Shown here one piece after another: positions 43,297 through 53,112 of a stretch of 64,000 nucleotides of DNA; within the stretch, counting starts at the first letter, position 1, and the number at the start of each line of letters is the position of its first letter. A program made the translations under genes and the position numbers. The notes below the pieces were generated by a model. It had not been told where the DNA came from, did not search any database, and saw only the letters and a list, made by a program, of their open reading frames with translations. This stretch comes from Halorubrum sp. BOL3-1 (GTDB lineage Archaea > Halobacteriota > Halobacteria > Halobacteriales > Haloferacaceae), in assembly GCF_004114375.1 (NCBI RefSeq), contig NZ_CP034692.1:1736001-1800000 (forward strand). The letters run 5' to 3'.

Positions 43297-44051
43297 CCAC
43301 GAACCACGACGACGGCGACGACGGAGCATCGACCGACGGCGACGACGACCAGACGCAGGCCGACGGCGAGACGCCGACCGACGACGACCCCGCCGTCCGC
43401 ACCCCGGGCGGCGGAACGGCTCCCGAACCGGAGCCGATCGAACCCGCCGCGCCCGAGGAGTTCGGGCTGGTGCAGGCGTGGTGGGGCGACGGCAAGGGGA
43501 AGACCACGGCGGCGATGGGGATGGGCTTCCGGGCCGCGGGGCACGGCTACCGCGTTCACATGCTCCAGTTCATGAAGGGGGGCGCGGACAGCGTCGAGGG
43601 CGTCAGGGGCGAGTACAACGCCATCGCGGCCGTGCCGGGGTTCTCCTACGAGAACGCCGGTCACTACGGCTGGCACGGCCTGCTCGACGGGTCGGCCGAC
43701 GACGAACACGAGGTGAAGGCGACCGCCGCCTTCGAGCGCGCGGAGGCCCTCGCCGCCGGCGCGGCCGAGGCGGACCTGACCTCGCCGCTCCCGCTCGACG
43801 GCGACCCGGAGAGCGGCGTCCACGTGCTGATTCTCGACGAGCTGCTGTACGCGGTGGACCGCGGTCTCGTCGACCCGGACGACGTCGTCGAACTCGCGGC
43901 GTCGAAGCCGGAGAACCTCGAACTCGTCCTCACCGGGAGCCACGCCGAGCCGGAGTACCTCGACGGGGTCGCGGATCTGATCACGAACGTCCGAAAGGTG
44001 GCGCACCCGTTCGACGACGGGCAGCGCGCCCGCCGGGGCACGGAGTACTGA
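43293..44051 (+). CDS. cobO: cob(I)yrinic acid a,c-diamide adenosyltransferase
   Basis: This 252-residue CobA-type enzyme transfers the adenosyl group of ATP to Co(I) corrinoids. The P-loop is [16 protein letters not shown] (about residues 65-80), then LQFMKGG, and [15 protein letters not shown] and [13 protein letters not shown] match the family. The first 55 residues are a very acidic extension ([20 protein letters not shown]). CobO ends 19 bp before the next gene. The enzyme is cytoplasmic. Confidence 0.92.
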   Translation: MTTNHDDGDDGASTDGDDDQTQADGETPTDDDPAVRTPGGGTAPEPEPIEPAAPEEFGLVQAWWGDGKGKTTAAMGMGFRAAGHGYRVHMLQFMKGGADSVEGVRGEYNAIAAVPGFSYENAGHYGWHGLLDGSADDEHEVKATAAFERAEALAAGAAEADLTSPLPLDGDPESGVHVLILDELLYAVDRGLVDPDDVVELAASKPENLELVLTGSHAEPEYLDGVADLITNVRKVAHPFDDGQRARRGTEY

Positions 44052-44070
44052 GCGTGGGGGGCGGACTCGC

Positions 44071-45660
44071 ATGACGGGCGACGGCGCGGCTTCGCCGGCG
44101 GCCGACCGCGACGCCGACACGGTCCTGATCGCGGGCACGGCGAGCCACGTCGGCAAGAGCACGCTGGCGGCCGGTCTCTGTCGGCTGCTCGCGCGCCGCG
44201 GCGTCGACGTCGCGCCGTACAAGGCCCAGAACATGAGCAACAACGCGCGGGTGGCGCTGACGCCGGACGGAGAGTGGGGCGAGGTGGGCGTCTCCCAGCA
44301 CGTTCAGGCGCGAGCGGCCGAGACCGTGCCGACGACGGATATGAACCCAGTGCTGCTCAAACCCCGCGGCGGCGGCGAGAGCCAGATCGTCGTCGACGGC
44401 GGGGCGATCGCGAGCGTCCCCGCCGGCGAGTACTACGACGAGCACTGGGAGGACGCGCGCGCCGCCGCGGTCGCGGCGCACGAGCGATTGGCGGCCGGCC
44501 ACGACGTGATCGTCGCGGAGGGCGCGGGGAGCATCGCGGAGATCAACCTCCGCGACCGCGACCTCGCGAACGTCGAGTGCGCCCGGTTCGCGGACGCGGC
44601 GATCCTGATCGCGGTCGACATCGAGCGCGGCGGCGCGTTCGCGAGCCTCTACGGCACCCTCGAACTGCTCCCCGACGACCTCCGCGAGCGCGTCGACGGC
44701 GCGGTCATCACGAAGTTCCGCGGCGATCCCGACATCCTCGAACCCGGGATCGACGAGATCGAAGAGCGGACCGGTGTCCCGGTCGTCGGCGTCGTCCCCC
44801 ACGACGACCCGGGACTACCGGCGGAGGACAGCCTCTCGCTGCCGGACCGAACGGCCGGCGGCGAGGAGAGCGGAGTCGAAGACGGCGGCGTCCTCGGCGC
44901 GGACGACGGCGTCCCCGACGACGAGGCGGTCCGGATCGCCGTCCCGCGGCTCCCGCGCATCTCCAACTTCACCGACCTGGAGCCGCTGGCGCGCGAGCCG
45001 GGGGTGCGCGTCGTCTACCTCCCGCTTGACGCCGCATTCGGCGGGGTCGACGCGGTCGTGCTGCCGGGGTCGAAGAACACCGTCGACGACCTGCTCGCGC
45101 TCCGGGAGGCCGGGTTCGACGAGCGGCTTCGCGAGTTCGGCGGCCCCGTGGTCGGCGTCTGCGGCGGCTACCAGATTCTCGGGGAGCACCTCGTCGACGC
45201 CGACATCGAGGGGACGGGCGAGCGCGAGACGGTTCCCGGAGTCGGCCTGCTGCCGGTCGAAACCGGGTTCTCGACGGACAAGCGCGTCGAGCGAGTGACC
45301 TGCGCGGTCGACGGTGTCGGACCGATCGCGGGCGCCGAGGGGGACGCGACCGGCTACGAGATCCGCGCCGGACGGACGCGGCTCCTCGACGTGGAAGAGA
45401 GGGAGGCGGCGCCGCTCTCGACGGAGCCGCTCGGCACGGAGAGCGTCGCCACCGAACGGGTGCTCGGGACGTACCTCCACGGGCTCTTCGAGACGGAGGG
45501 CGTGCGCGACGCCTTCGTCGAGACGGTCTTCGAGCGGGCGGGGCGGTCGCGGCCGCCCGGCGACACGGACGGTCGCTCGCCGTACGACCGCGCGGCCGAC
45601 CTGGTCGCGGACCACGTCGACCTGGCGGCGGCGGGGCTCGGTGACCTCGGCGAGCGGTGA
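44071..45660 (+). CDS. cbiP: cobyric acid synthase
   Basis: This 529-residue glutamine-dependent enzyme amidates the b, d, e and g side chains of adenosylcobyrinic acid a,c-diamide. The dethiobiotin-synthetase-like domain starts with [18 protein letters not shown] (about residues 20-37), then [12 protein letters not shown]. Its amidotransferase half has [11 protein letters not shown], the nucleophile in [10 protein letters not shown] (about residue 366) and GTYLHGLFE. An acidic linker separates the two. It is the last gene of the cobalamin cluster. Confidence 0.95.
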   Translation: MTGDGAASPAADRDADTVLIAGTASHVGKSTLAAGLCRLLARRGVDVAPYKAQNMSNNARVALTPDGEWGEVGVSQHVQARAAETVPTTDMNPVLLKPRGGGESQIVVDGGAIASVPAGEYYDEHWEDARAAAVAAHERLAAGHDVIVAEGAGSIAEINLRDRDLANVECARFADAAILIAVDIERGGAFASLYGTLELLPDDLRERVDGAVITKFRGDPDILEPGIDEIEERTGVPVVGVVPHDDPGLPAEDSLSLPDRTAGGEESGVEDGGVLGADDGVPDDEAVRIAVPRLPRISNFTDLEPLAREPGVRVVYLPLDAAFGGVDAVVLPGSKNTVDDLLALREAGFDERLREFGGPVVGVCGGYQILGEHLVDADIEGTGERETVPGVGLLPVETGFSTDKRVERVTCAVDGVGPIAGAEGDATGYEIRAGRTRLLDVEEREAAPLSTEPLGTESVATERVLGTYLHGLFETEGVRDAFVETVFERAGRSRPPGDTDGRSPYDRAADLVADHVDLAAAGLGDLGER

Positions 45661-45804
45661 CCGGAGTCGAAGGACTGAGCGAGGATCGACGCACGGAGTC
45701 GAGGCCGACGGAGAAAACAGAGACCGACGAACGACGACCGCGCTCGACGAAACGCACTCGGGTGTCGCGGTGAATTCCTCGTCATAGTCTCGCGCGAGAA
45801 CGCC

Positions 45805-46014
45805 GTGATACTGACCTGTATCGCCGTGACCGTCGCGGTCGGGATCACCGTCGACGTGACAGGGGCGTCCTACCCGTCGTGGGTCCCGGGAGCCCTGTTC
45901 ATCGGGGGGGAGGACGTCGTCTTGCCCCTGACGGTGAACGTACCTCGACCGGACCGAGTCGCCCCGAGCCGGGGGCGTCCACCGTGCCACCGCGCGGTTC
46001 AGTATCACTCGTGA
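45805..46014 (+). CDS. doubtful small membrane protein, possible gene remnant
   Basis: A 69-residue frame from GTG. The first 50 residues form a plausible two-span membrane protein (ILTCIAVTVAVGITVDVTGA, then WVPGALFIGG and VVLPLTVNV). The rest is basic and unrelated, as if the frame were lost after a run of seven G. It may be a remnant of a small membrane protein gene or a chance frame. Confidence 0.25.
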   Translation: MILTCIAVTVAVGITVDVTGASYPSWVPGALFIGGEDVVLPLTVNVPRPDRVAPSRGRPPCHRAVQYHS

Positions 46015-46030
46015 AATTCGCGTGTTGGTG

Positions 46031-46036
46031 TTTATG
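46031..46036 (+). promoter_or_regulatory. HemAT TATA box
   Basis: TTTATG is 24-29 bp before the ATG at 46060, supporting that start over the upstream GTG at 46036. Confidence 0.5.
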
Positions 46037-46059
46037 TGACCCGGTTGGAGAGGCCCAGC

Positions 46060-47796
46060 ATGGAAACGTCAGGAGAGTACGGCCGACACGACTTCGGGAA
46101 GGGCGGTATGAACGACAGGCTCGACGCCGCTGAACTGGTCGAGGAGATCGGGCTCGACGCCGACGAGATCGCGTGGCGGAAGGAGTTCGTCGGGTTCGAC
46201 GACGACGACGTGCGCCGACTGGACCGGTACGAGGAGGCGTTCGCGGAGAACGCCGACCAGGTCGCCGAGGACTTCTACGAGAACCTCACCGGCCACAAAC
46301 AGACGACCGACGTCATCGGCCGGTCCGACAAGGGGCTCGAACAGCTCAAGCGGACGCAGTCGGCGTACCTCGTGACGCTCGCACGAGGCGAGTACGGGCC
46401 GGAGTACTTCGAGGACCGGGCGCGGATCGGGAAGATCCACGACATGCTGGAGATGCCGATGAAACACTACCTCGGGCAGTACGGGGTCTACTACGACCTC
46501 ATCCTCCCGATCGTCGGCGAGCGACTCGTCGAGTCTCTCACGGACCGGTTGGCCGACGGCACCGCCGGGGACGGGGTCGACGCCGCGACGGAGGCGGCGG
46601 TCGAGGAGGAGGTCGACGACGCGATCGAGGACCTCCTCTCCGTCCTCCGGATCGTCAACCTCGACATGCAGGTGGTCACCGACACGTACATCCACTCGTA
46701 CAGCGAGAAGCTCTCCGAGGAGATCGAGCGGAACGAGCGTCTGATGACCGAGGTGGAAGACGAGGTCCGAGGACCGATCGGGGACCTCCAGTCGTCCGCG
46801 GAGGACGTCGCCGACAGCGCCGCGACGATCAGCGACGCGGCCGAAGACCAGTCGAGCCGGATCGACGAGGTTTCTTCCGAGGTAGCGGACCTCTCGGCTA
46901 CGGTCGAGGAGGTCGCGTCGACCGCCGACGAGGTCGATCAGTTGAGTTCGCGAGCGGAGGAGCGCGCCGAGGATGGGCGGGCCGCCGCCACCGAGGCCAC
47001 CAACGTCATGGATGACATCGGGACCGCCGTCGACGACGTGACGGGCGACATCGAGAGCCTGCAGGACCGCGTCGGCGAGATCGACGGGTTCGTCGACGCG
47101 ATCAACGGTATCGCAGACCAGACGAACCTACTCGCGTTGAACGCCTCGATCGAGGCCGCACGCGCCGGCGAAGCGGGGTCCGGGTTCGGGGTGGTCGCCG
47201 ACGAGATCAAGTCGCTCGCAGAGGAGTCACAGCAGCACGCGAGCGACATCGAGGAGATGGTCAACGGGATCCAAAGCGACACCGAAGAGACCGTCGACAG
47301 CCTCGCTGAGACGACGAAGCGCGTCGACGAGGGAGTCGACCGGGTTGAAGACGCACTGGAGAGCCTGACGGAGATCGCCGACGCGGTGACGGAGACAGCG
47401 GAGGGAATCGCCGAGGTCTCCGACGTGACCGACGAGCAGGCCGCCGCGGCCGAGGAGATCGCCGCCACGGTGGACGAGGTGGTTCGGCAGTCGAACCAGG
47501 TCACGACGGAGGTCCAAGACTTGGCGGCCGCAAACGAGGAACAGGCGGCGATGGTCGACGAGGTCGGTGCCGCAGTCCGGCGCCTCGGGGGCGACGCTCA
47601 CGCGGACGGCGGCAGCGTCGACGGTGCGGCGCCGAACGGACGCGAAACAGACGGCGAAACACCGGAGGCGGACGGCGACGTTTCTCTTCCGGACGACCTT
47701 CCCGAAGGGGTCCCCGACTCCGTCGTCGAGACGCTCTCCGACGAGCAGCTCCGAGCGGTCGCTCGCAGCGAACTCGACGCGAGCGACGTGCTGTGA
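46060..47796 (+). CDS. globin-coupled aerotaxis transducer (HemAT-type)
   Basis: A 578-residue soluble chemotaxis receptor. The N-terminal protoglobin sensor (about residues 25-195) contains FVGFDDDDVRRLD and the probable proximal haem histidine H127 in RIGKIHDMLEM. It probably binds oxygen. A coiled signalling domain follows, with the methyl-accepting tip INGIADQTNLLALNASIEAA near residue 350, where CheA/CheW contact occurs. A short conserved C-terminal module (VETLSDEQLRAVARSEL) ends the protein. No membrane segments are present. There are no che genes nearby, so it feeds an unlinked chemotaxis system. Confidence 0.92.
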   Translation: METSGEYGRHDFGKGGMNDRLDAAELVEEIGLDADEIAWRKEFVGFDDDDVRRLDRYEEAFAENADQVAEDFYENLTGHKQTTDVIGRSDKGLEQLKRTQSAYLVTLARGEYGPEYFEDRARIGKIHDMLEMPMKHYLGQYGVYYDLILPIVGERLVESLTDRLADGTAGDGVDAATEAAVEEEVDDAIEDLLSVLRIVNLDMQVVTDTYIHSYSEKLSEEIERNERLMTEVEDEVRGPIGDLQSSAEDVADSAATISDAAEDQSSRIDEVSSEVADLSATVEEVASTADEVDQLSSRAEERAEDGRAAATEATNVMDDIGTAVDDVTGDIESLQDRVGEIDGFVDAINGIADQTNLLALNASIEAARAGEAGSGFGVVADEIKSLAEESQQHASDIEEMVNGIQSDTEETVDSLAETTKRVDEGVDRVEDALESLTEIADAVTETAEGIAEVSDVTDEQAAAAEEIAATVDEVVRQSNQVTTEVQDLAAANEEQAAMVDEVGAAVRRLGGDAHADGGSVDGAAPNGRETDGETPEADGDVSLPDDLPEGVPDSVVETLSDEQLRAVARSELDASDVL

Positions 47797-47819
47797 CGCC
47801 GAGATTCGAGCCGGTCGAC

Positions 47820-47990
47820 TCAGGGCGCGAAGTAGGCGTCTTGACCGCGAACGTCGCGGAGTTCGCGGAGCGGACCGGCACCGCACCGACCGCAGGCGGT
47901 CGGCTCGTCGGGGTCGTCGGGCAGCGCGAACACCGTCCCGCAGGCGTCGCAGGCGTAGTAACGAAGCGCGAGCGACGGGCTGTCGGCCAT
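47820..47990 (-). CDS. 56-residue zinc-ribbon protein
   Basis: A short gene in the gap between HemAT and the F420 reductase. From the ATG at 47990 it reads MADSPSLALRYYACDACGTV, then an acidic linker, then ACGRCGAGPLRELRD, and ends QDAYFAP with a stop at 47820. Two CxxC pairs (CDAC and CGRC) would bind one zinc. Small proteins of this type are common in haloarchaea. The function is unknown. Support comes from the motif and the convergent spacing with HemAT (24 bp between stops). Confidence 0.7.
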   Translation of the reverse strand: MADSPSLALRYYACDACGTVFALPDDPDEPTACGRCGAGPLRELRDVRGQDAYFAP

Positions 47991-48089
47991 ACGCGGTAGA
48001 GGGGGGCGACGTATATGAATCCCGCTCCGAACGGTGGCGAGGACGGCCGGTCACGCAACGCTGAAGTCGCGAGCGCCCGACTCGATTAT

Positions 48090-48758
48090 ATGCGAATCGC
48101 GATACTCGGCGGCACCGGCGACATCGGACAGGGGATCGCGCTCCGGCTGGCGGCCGACACCGCCCACACGGTCACGATCGGCTCGCGAGAGGCCGAGAAG
48201 GCCGAGACCAAAGCCGAGGAGTACACCACCGAACTGGAGAGCCGCGATATCGACGCCGCGGTGACCGGCGGCGAGAACGCCGCGGTCGCCGCCACCGCCC
48301 AAATCGTCGTCCTCGCGGTCCCGCCGTACCACGTCGGGGACGCCGTCGAGGCCGTGGCGGAGTCGCTGGACCCCGGCGACATGCTGGTCTCGCCGGCGAC
48401 GGGCATGAAACGGGACGACGACGGCTTCCACTACCACAAGCCGGGCGCGGGCTCGGTGACGCGGATCGTCGCGGACGCGGCGCCGGAGGGCGTCGCCGTC
48501 GTCGGCGCGTTCCACAACCTCGCGGCCGCGCGGCTCGCGAACCTCGACGCCGACCTCGGGGTCGACACGCTGGTGATCGGTGACGACGACGACGCGAAGC
48601 GGACGGTGGCGGACGTCGCCGAGGGGATCGAGGGGCTGCGCGCGCTCGACGCCGGCGGGCTCGCCAACGCGCCCGAGATCGAGGGGTTGACGCCGCTCCT
48701 GATCAACGTCGCACAGAACAACGACGGGCTTCACGACCTGGGCGTCCGGTTTCAGTAG
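48090..48758 (+). CDS. npdG: NADPH-dependent F420 reductase
   Basis: This 222-residue enzyme moves hydride between NADPH and coenzyme F420. The nucleotide-binding motif AILGGTGDIGQGIALRLA (residues 3-20) and IGSREAEKAETKAEEY (NADP specificity) are present. ATAQIVVLAVPPYH, VSPATGMKRDDDGFHY and GAFHNLAAARLAN complete the pattern. The ATG at 48090 is chosen as it abuts the conserved start; a longer open frame upstream is not conserved-looking. Cytoplasmic. Confidence 0.93.
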   Translation: MRIAILGGTGDIGQGIALRLAADTAHTVTIGSREAEKAETKAEEYTTELESRDIDAAVTGGENAAVAATAQIVVLAVPPYHVGDAVEAVAESLDPGDMLVSPATGMKRDDDGFHYHKPGAGSVTRIVADAAPEGVAVVGAFHNLAAARLANLDADLGVDTLVIGDDDDAKRTVADVAEGIEGLRALDAGGLANAPEIEGLTPLLINVAQNNDGLHDLGVRFQ

Positions 48759-48861
48759 CCGAAGTCTCCTGTCGAATGGGCCGGTCGCCACGCGGTCGGC
48801 AGATCCGACTCCGCCCGCGGTTCCGTTAGGCCTTTGCGCGCCGGGACCCTCCGGGCGATAG

Positions 48862-49728
48862 ATGGAGTACCTGCAGCGCCGTGTCGGGTTGGTCGAAGAC
48901 CGGATCGAGTCGGTCATCGACGACGTCGAGCCCGACGAGCTGTCCGACGAGGTCGGCCACGTCGTCCTCGCGGGCGGCAAGCGGGTCCGCCCCGCGGTGA
49001 CCGTCCTCGCCTGCGAGGCGTTCGACGGCGACCCCGAGGCGGCGGTCGACTTCGCGGCCGGCATCGAGTTCGTCCACAACGCCTCGCTCGTGGTCGACGA
49101 CATCATCGACCGCTCCGAGGTCCGCCGCGGCACCCCGGCCGCGTGGGCGGAGTTCGGCTACGGCCCGGCGCTCGTCGCCAGCGACGGCCTGCTCGGTGAG
49201 GCGTTCGCGCTCTTTTCGGCGGACCCCCGCGCGATGCGAACCGTCGCGGAGGCCATGGTCGAACTCGGAGAGGGCGAGGCGACTGAGCTGGCGGCGCGAC
49301 CGACCAACGAGGCCGAGTACATGGAGCTGGCGCGCCGGAAGACGGGCGCGCTGTTCCGCGCCGCCGCCGAGCTGGGCGCGGTCGCCGGCGGCGCCGACGC
49401 CCACGCGATCGACTCCTTCGGGGAGTACGCCGAGCGCGTCGGCGTCGCCTTCCAGATACGCGACGACGTGTTAGACGCCACCGCCGACGCCGACGACCTC
49501 GGCAAGCCCACCGGGCAGGACGCCGAGATGGACCGCCCCTCGGTCCTCCAGGTCACGTCGCTGTCCCCGAAGGAGATCGACGAGCGGGCTCGTCGGGAGT
49601 CGGAGCACGCGCTCGCCGCCCTCAACGACGCCGACCCCCCGAGACCGAGGCGATCGAGTACCTCCGCGACCTGGCTGAGTTCGTCGTCGTCCGCGAGCGG
49701 TAAGCTCCACGACGAGGCGTCCGAGTGA
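48862..49728 (+). CDS. idsA: geranylgeranyl/polyprenyl diphosphate synthase with a 3' frameshift
   Basis: A 288-residue trans-isoprenyl diphosphate synthase that makes C20 or longer chains for archaeal lipids. The first aspartate motif is D79-D80-x-x-D83 (VVDDIIDRS). The second, QIRDDVLDATAD, lies near residue 205. AGGKRVRP is near the N-terminus. After about residue 256 the frame leaves the family pattern at a run of six C (49635-49640). One added base would continue as ETEAIEYLRDLAEFVVVRER and stop at 49703. The deletion is either real or a sequencing error, and the catalytic core is intact. Confidence 0.85.
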   Translation: MEYLQRRVGLVEDRIESVIDDVEPDELSDEVGHVVLAGGKRVRPAVTVLACEAFDGDPEAAVDFAAGIEFVHNASLVVDDIIDRSEVRRGTPAAWAEFGYGPALVASDGLLGEAFALFSADPRAMRTVAEAMVELGEGEATELAARPTNEAEYMELARRKTGALFRAAAELGAVAGGADAHAIDSFGEYAERVGVAFQIRDDVLDATADADDLGKPTGQDAEMDRPSVLQVTSLSPKEIDERARRESEHALAALNDADPPRPRRSSTSATWLSSSSSASGKLHDEASE

Positions 49729-49744
49729 CGCCGTCGGTCCCGAG

Positions 49745-50797
49745 TCAGTCGTCCGCCGGCTCCCCGGCCGCCACGTTCTCCCCGATCGGCTCGCTGTCCC
49801 AGTACGCGTGGTCCCGGTCCGTCCGGAAACAGGCCGCGGTCCGGCCCTCGCCGACGTCGTACGCCGGCGGCGTCGACTCCCGACAGGCCGCTCGCGCCCG
49901 CGGACAGCGCGTGTGGAACCGACAGCCCGCGGGGGGGTTCCGCGGCGAGGGGACATCCCCGTGGAGGGTGGCGAACTCCTCGTCGCGAGCCTCCGCGTTG
50001 GCGCGTGGGACGCTCGACAGCAGCGCCTTCGTGTACGGGTGCGCGGGGTCCTCGAAGATCTCCTCGACCGGCCCGATCTCGACGATCTCGCCCAGGTACA
50101 TCACCGCGACGCGGTCGCAGGCGTGCCGGACCACGCCGAGGTTGTGCGCGATGAAGAGGAACGTCAGCCCGAAGTCGTCTTGGAGGTCCTCCAGGAGGTT
50201 CAGGATCTGCGCCTGAACGCTCACGTCGAGGGCGCTGACCGGCTCGTCCAAGACGACGAACTCCGGGTCCAAGGCGAGCGCCCGGGCGATCCCGATCCGC
50301 TGGCGCTGGCCGCCGGAGAACTCGTGGGGGTACCGGTCGACCTGGTCGGCGGAGAGGCCGACGCGTTCGAGCAGGTCCCGGGCCGTCTCCCGGCGCTGCT
50401 CCCGGTCCGACACGTCGTGGATGCGGAGTCCCTCGGTGACGATGTCTCCGGTCGTCATCCGCGGGTCGAGACTGGAGAACGGGTCCTGAAAGACGATCTG
50501 GGCGCGCCGCCGGAACTGCGTCAGTTCGCGGTCGGTCATCCCCCGGACGTCGGTCCCGTCGAACGTGATCTCGCCGGCGGTCGGCTCCCGGAGCCGCAAC
50601 ACCGTCTCGCCGGTCGTCGACTTCCCGCAGCCGGACTCACCGACCAGCCCCAGCGTCTCTCCCTCCCGCACGTCGAAGGACACGCCGTCGACGGCCTTCA
50701 CGCTCTCCGACTCCTGCCCGAGCAGGCGGTCGACGAGCGACTGGTCGTCGGCGTAGTACTTCTTCAGGCCGTCGACGGAGAGGAGCGGGTCGCTCAT
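49745..50797 (-). CDS. peptide ABC transporter ATP-binding protein (Dpp/OppF type)
   Basis: A 350-residue ATPase. Walker A is GESGCGKST (about residues 55-63), the Q-loop reads [14 protein letters not shown], and the signature [15 protein letters not shown] (about 167-181) and [13 protein letters not shown] follow. A C-terminal oligopeptide-transporter domain with [15 protein letters not shown] holds a cysteine cluster. It is the last gene of a five-gene transporter operon and overlaps the preceding ATPase (ATGA). It powers uptake of peptides or similar substrates. The substrate is inferred from the family. Confidence 0.93.
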   Translation of the reverse strand: MSDPLLSVDGLKKYYADDQSLVDRLLGQESESVKAVDGVSFDVREGETLGLVGESGCGKSTTGETVLRLREPTAGEITFDGTDVRGMTDRELTQFRRRAQIVFQDPFSSLDPRMTTGDIVTEGLRIHDVSDREQRRETARDLLERVGLSADQVDRYPHEFSGGQRQRIGIARALALDPEFVVLDEPVSALDVSVQAQILNLLEDLQDDFGLTFLFIAHNLGVVRHACDRVAVMYLGEIVEIGPVEEIFEDPAHPYTKALLSSVPRANAEARDEEFATLHGDVPSPRNPPAGCRFHTRCPRARAACRESTPPAYDVGEGRTAACFRTDRDHAYWDSEPIGENVAAGEPADD

Positions 50798-52095
50798 TCG
50801 TCCGCACCCCCGTCGGTCGCGGCCGCGTCGTCCCCGCCAAAGTAGTCGTCCGGGAGCGCGTCGGCCGGGTCGTACTCGCGGTCCGCGAGGACGCACCTGA
50901 CGCCGTGGTCCGCGCCGGCGTCGACAGTGCGTTCGGCCGGTCGTTCGAGACACGCCTCCATCGCCTTCGGACAGCGGTCCGCGAAGTAACACCGGTCGCC
51001 CATTTCGGCGTCGATCAGGCTCGGGACGTTGCCCGCGATCGGTTCGAGCCGCGCCCGCGGGTCGTCCACGTCGGGAATCGACCCGAGCAGTCCCCGCGTG
51101 TACGGGTGAACGGTCTGGTTGAACACCGATTCGAGCGTACCGCGCTCGACGACCTCGCCGGCGTACATCACGCAGACGCGGTCGCACATCTCCGCGATCA
51201 CGCCCAGATCGTGAGTAATGAGCACGATACTCATGCCGCGGTCGGCCTGGATCTCCTTCAGCAGGTTCAGGATCTGCGCCTGGATCGTCACGTCGAGCGC
51301 GGTCGTCGGCTCGTCGGCGATCAGCACGTCGGGTTCGCCGGCGAGCGCCTGCGCGATCATCGCGCGCTGGAGCATCCCGCCGGAGAACTGGCCGGGGTAC
51401 TCGTCGACGCGCTCCTCGGGATCCGGGATCCCGACCTGGTCGAGCAGCTCGACGGCCCGGTCCATGCTCTCCGCGCTGGTGTAGTCGCGACCGGGGACGA
51501 TCCCGTCGAGTAAGTACTTCCCCAGCCCGTACCCCTGCGTCCGCGAGCGCGTCGAGCGGGGGTTCGCCCGCGCCCGGCGCTGGACCTCGACCGCCTCGGC
51601 GATCTGCTCGCCGACGGTGATCGAGGGGTTGAAGCTGCTCATCGGGTCCTGAAAGATGACGCTGAACGAGGGACCGCGCAGCGACCGGCGGACGCGCGGC
51701 GGCACGGTGCGGAGGTCGACGTGGTCGCCGTCGACCCCGATCCCGTCGTCGTCGCGGAACTCCGCGCTGAGGTCGGCGTCCCGGTACCACACCTCGCCGG
51801 CCGTGATCCGACCCGGCGTCTCGACGAGGTCGACGAGCGAGAGCGCCATCACCGACTTGCCGGAGCCGGACTCGCCCACGACGCCGAGGATCTCGTCTTC
51901 CCGGAGGTCGAAGGAGACGGACTCGACCGCGTTGATCTGTCCCTCCTCGGTGAAGAATCGTGTCGAGAGGTCCCGGACCGCGAGCACGTCGTCGGGACCG
52001 GGCGCACCGGTCGGCGCCGCCTCCGCGGTCGACCGCGCCCCGGTCGGGGACGTGACGGCCTCCTCGGCGTCGTCGACGCGAGGCGTGTCGCTCAT
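50794..52095 (-). CDS. peptide ABC transporter ATP-binding protein (Dpp/OppD type)
   Basis: A 433-residue ATPase, partner of the OppF-type protein. Walker A is GESGSGKSV (about residues 79-87). [17 protein letters not shown], the signature-like [15 protein letters not shown] and [14 protein letters not shown] follow. The usual signature glycine-glutamine is GGM, as in many OppD proteins. The C-terminal cysteine motif is [16 protein letters not shown]. It has an acidic N-terminal extension of about 45 residues. Its start overlaps the permease gene. Confidence 0.92.
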   Translation of the reverse strand: MSDTPRVDDAEEAVTSPTGARSTAEAAPTGAPGPDDVLAVRDLSTRFFTEEGQINAVESVSFDLREDEILGVVGESGSGKSVMALSLVDLVETPGRITAGEVWYRDADLSAEFRDDDGIGVDGDHVDLRTVPPRVRRSLRGPSFSVIFQDPMSSFNPSITVGEQIAEAVEVQRRARANPRSTRSRTQGYGLGKYLLDGIVPGRDYTSAESMDRAVELLDQVGIPDPEERVDEYPGQFSGGMLQRAMIAQALAGEPDVLIADEPTTALDVTIQAQILNLLKEIQADRGMSIVLITHDLGVIAEMCDRVCVMYAGEVVERGTLESVFNQTVHPYTRGLLGSIPDVDDPRARLEPIAGNVPSLIDAEMGDRCYFADRCPKAMEACLERPAERTVDAGADHGVRCVLADREYDPADALPDDYFGGDDAAATDGGADE

Positions 52096-53111
52096 GCGGC
52101 ACCCCCTTCGCCCTCGATACCGGGGTCCAAGGCGTCGCGGAGCCAGTCACCGAGCAGGTTGATACCGATCACCGACAGCATGATCGCGAGCCCGGGGATC
52201 GAGGCGATCCACCACTGGCCAGAGGAGACGTAGTCGCGCCCCTGCGCGATGTCGAAGCCCCACGACAGCGTCGTCCCCGAGAAGCCGAGGAACGACAGCG
52301 AGCTCTCCAGGAGGATGATCGCCGCCACCTGTACCGTCCCGAGGACGATGATCGGCGTCACCGCGTTCGGTAGGACGTGTCGGAGGATGATCGTGTTGTC
52401 GCTCGCGCCGAGCGCGCGCGACGCCTTTACGTACTCCTGCCCGCGCAAGGAGAGCGCCTCGCCGCGGGCGACCCGGGCGAACCACACCCAGTTGACGAGA
52501 CCGACGACTATCACCACCGTTATCGGCAACACGAAGCTCTCCGGCATCTCCGGCGCCAGCCCGGCGACGACGAAGGGGTCCGGAACGTCGACCGCCGCGC
52601 GGCCCCACAGTCCGATCAGCGCGACCGCCAGCACGAGCGACGGGAACGCGAGGCTCACGTCCGCGATCCGCATCAGCGCGTCGTCGACACGCCCGCGGTG
52701 GTAGCCGGCGAGCAGGCCGACGGGAACGCCGATCGAGGCGGCGAGCAAGGTGCCGAGGACGCCGACGACGAGCGAGGTGCGGGCGCCGTACACCACCCGC
52801 GAGAACATGTCGCGGCCGAGTCCGTCGGTGCCGAACACGTGGTCCGGGTCCGCCGTGATCTCGACCTCCTCGGTGACCGTCTGGATCTCGCCGTCCACCA
52901 TCTGCGAGGAGGTCTGCTCCGTCGTCTCCGAGAAGCCGACCGGCGGTAGCTCGCTCTGGTCGAGCTGTTGGTCAGTGGGGTTGTGGGGCGCGACGAACGG
53001 GGCGAACACGGCGGTCAACGCGATGATGACCACCAGCGCCAGCCCGAGCTTCGCGAGCCCGCTCTGTCTGAACTCCTTTTTGAGATTACGAATGACACGT
53101 GAAGAAACCAT
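52092..53111 (-). CDS. peptide ABC transporter permease (Dpp/OppC type)
   Basis: A 339-residue permease with about six membrane helices. A cytoplasmic N-terminus is followed by the first helix ([18 protein letters not shown]). The EAA loop reads [20 protein letters not shown] (about residues 208-227), and the family motif [14 protein letters not shown] follows. It pairs with the OppB-type permease directly upstream, one base away. It also has a short periplasmic-type insertion (about residues 50-95). Confidence 0.93.
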   Translation of the reverse strand: MVSSRVIRNLKKEFRQSGLAKLGLALVVIIALTAVFAPFVAPHNPTDQQLDQSELPPVGFSETTEQTSSQMVDGEIQTVTEEVEITADPDHVFGTDGLGRDMFSRVVYGARTSLVVGVLGTLLAASIGVPVGLLAGYHRGRVDDALMRIADVSLAFPSLVLAVALIGLWGRAAVDVPDPFVVAGLAPEMPESFVLPITVVIVVGLVNWVWFARVARGEALSLRGQEYVKASRALGASDNTIILRHVLPNAVTPIIVLGTVQVAAIILLESSLSFLGFSGTTLSWGFDIAQGRDYVSSGQWWIASIPGLAIMLSVIGINLLGDWLRDALDPGIEGEGGAA

Positions 53112-53112
53112 G

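Larger units (their letters stand above)
45661..46059. other. intergenic region between cobalamin cluster and HemAT
   Basis: About 400 bp. The only candidate gene is the weak frame at 45805 (separate entry). The HemAT TATA box lies at 46031-46036. Otherwise I see no RNA or repeat. Confidence 0.5.
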
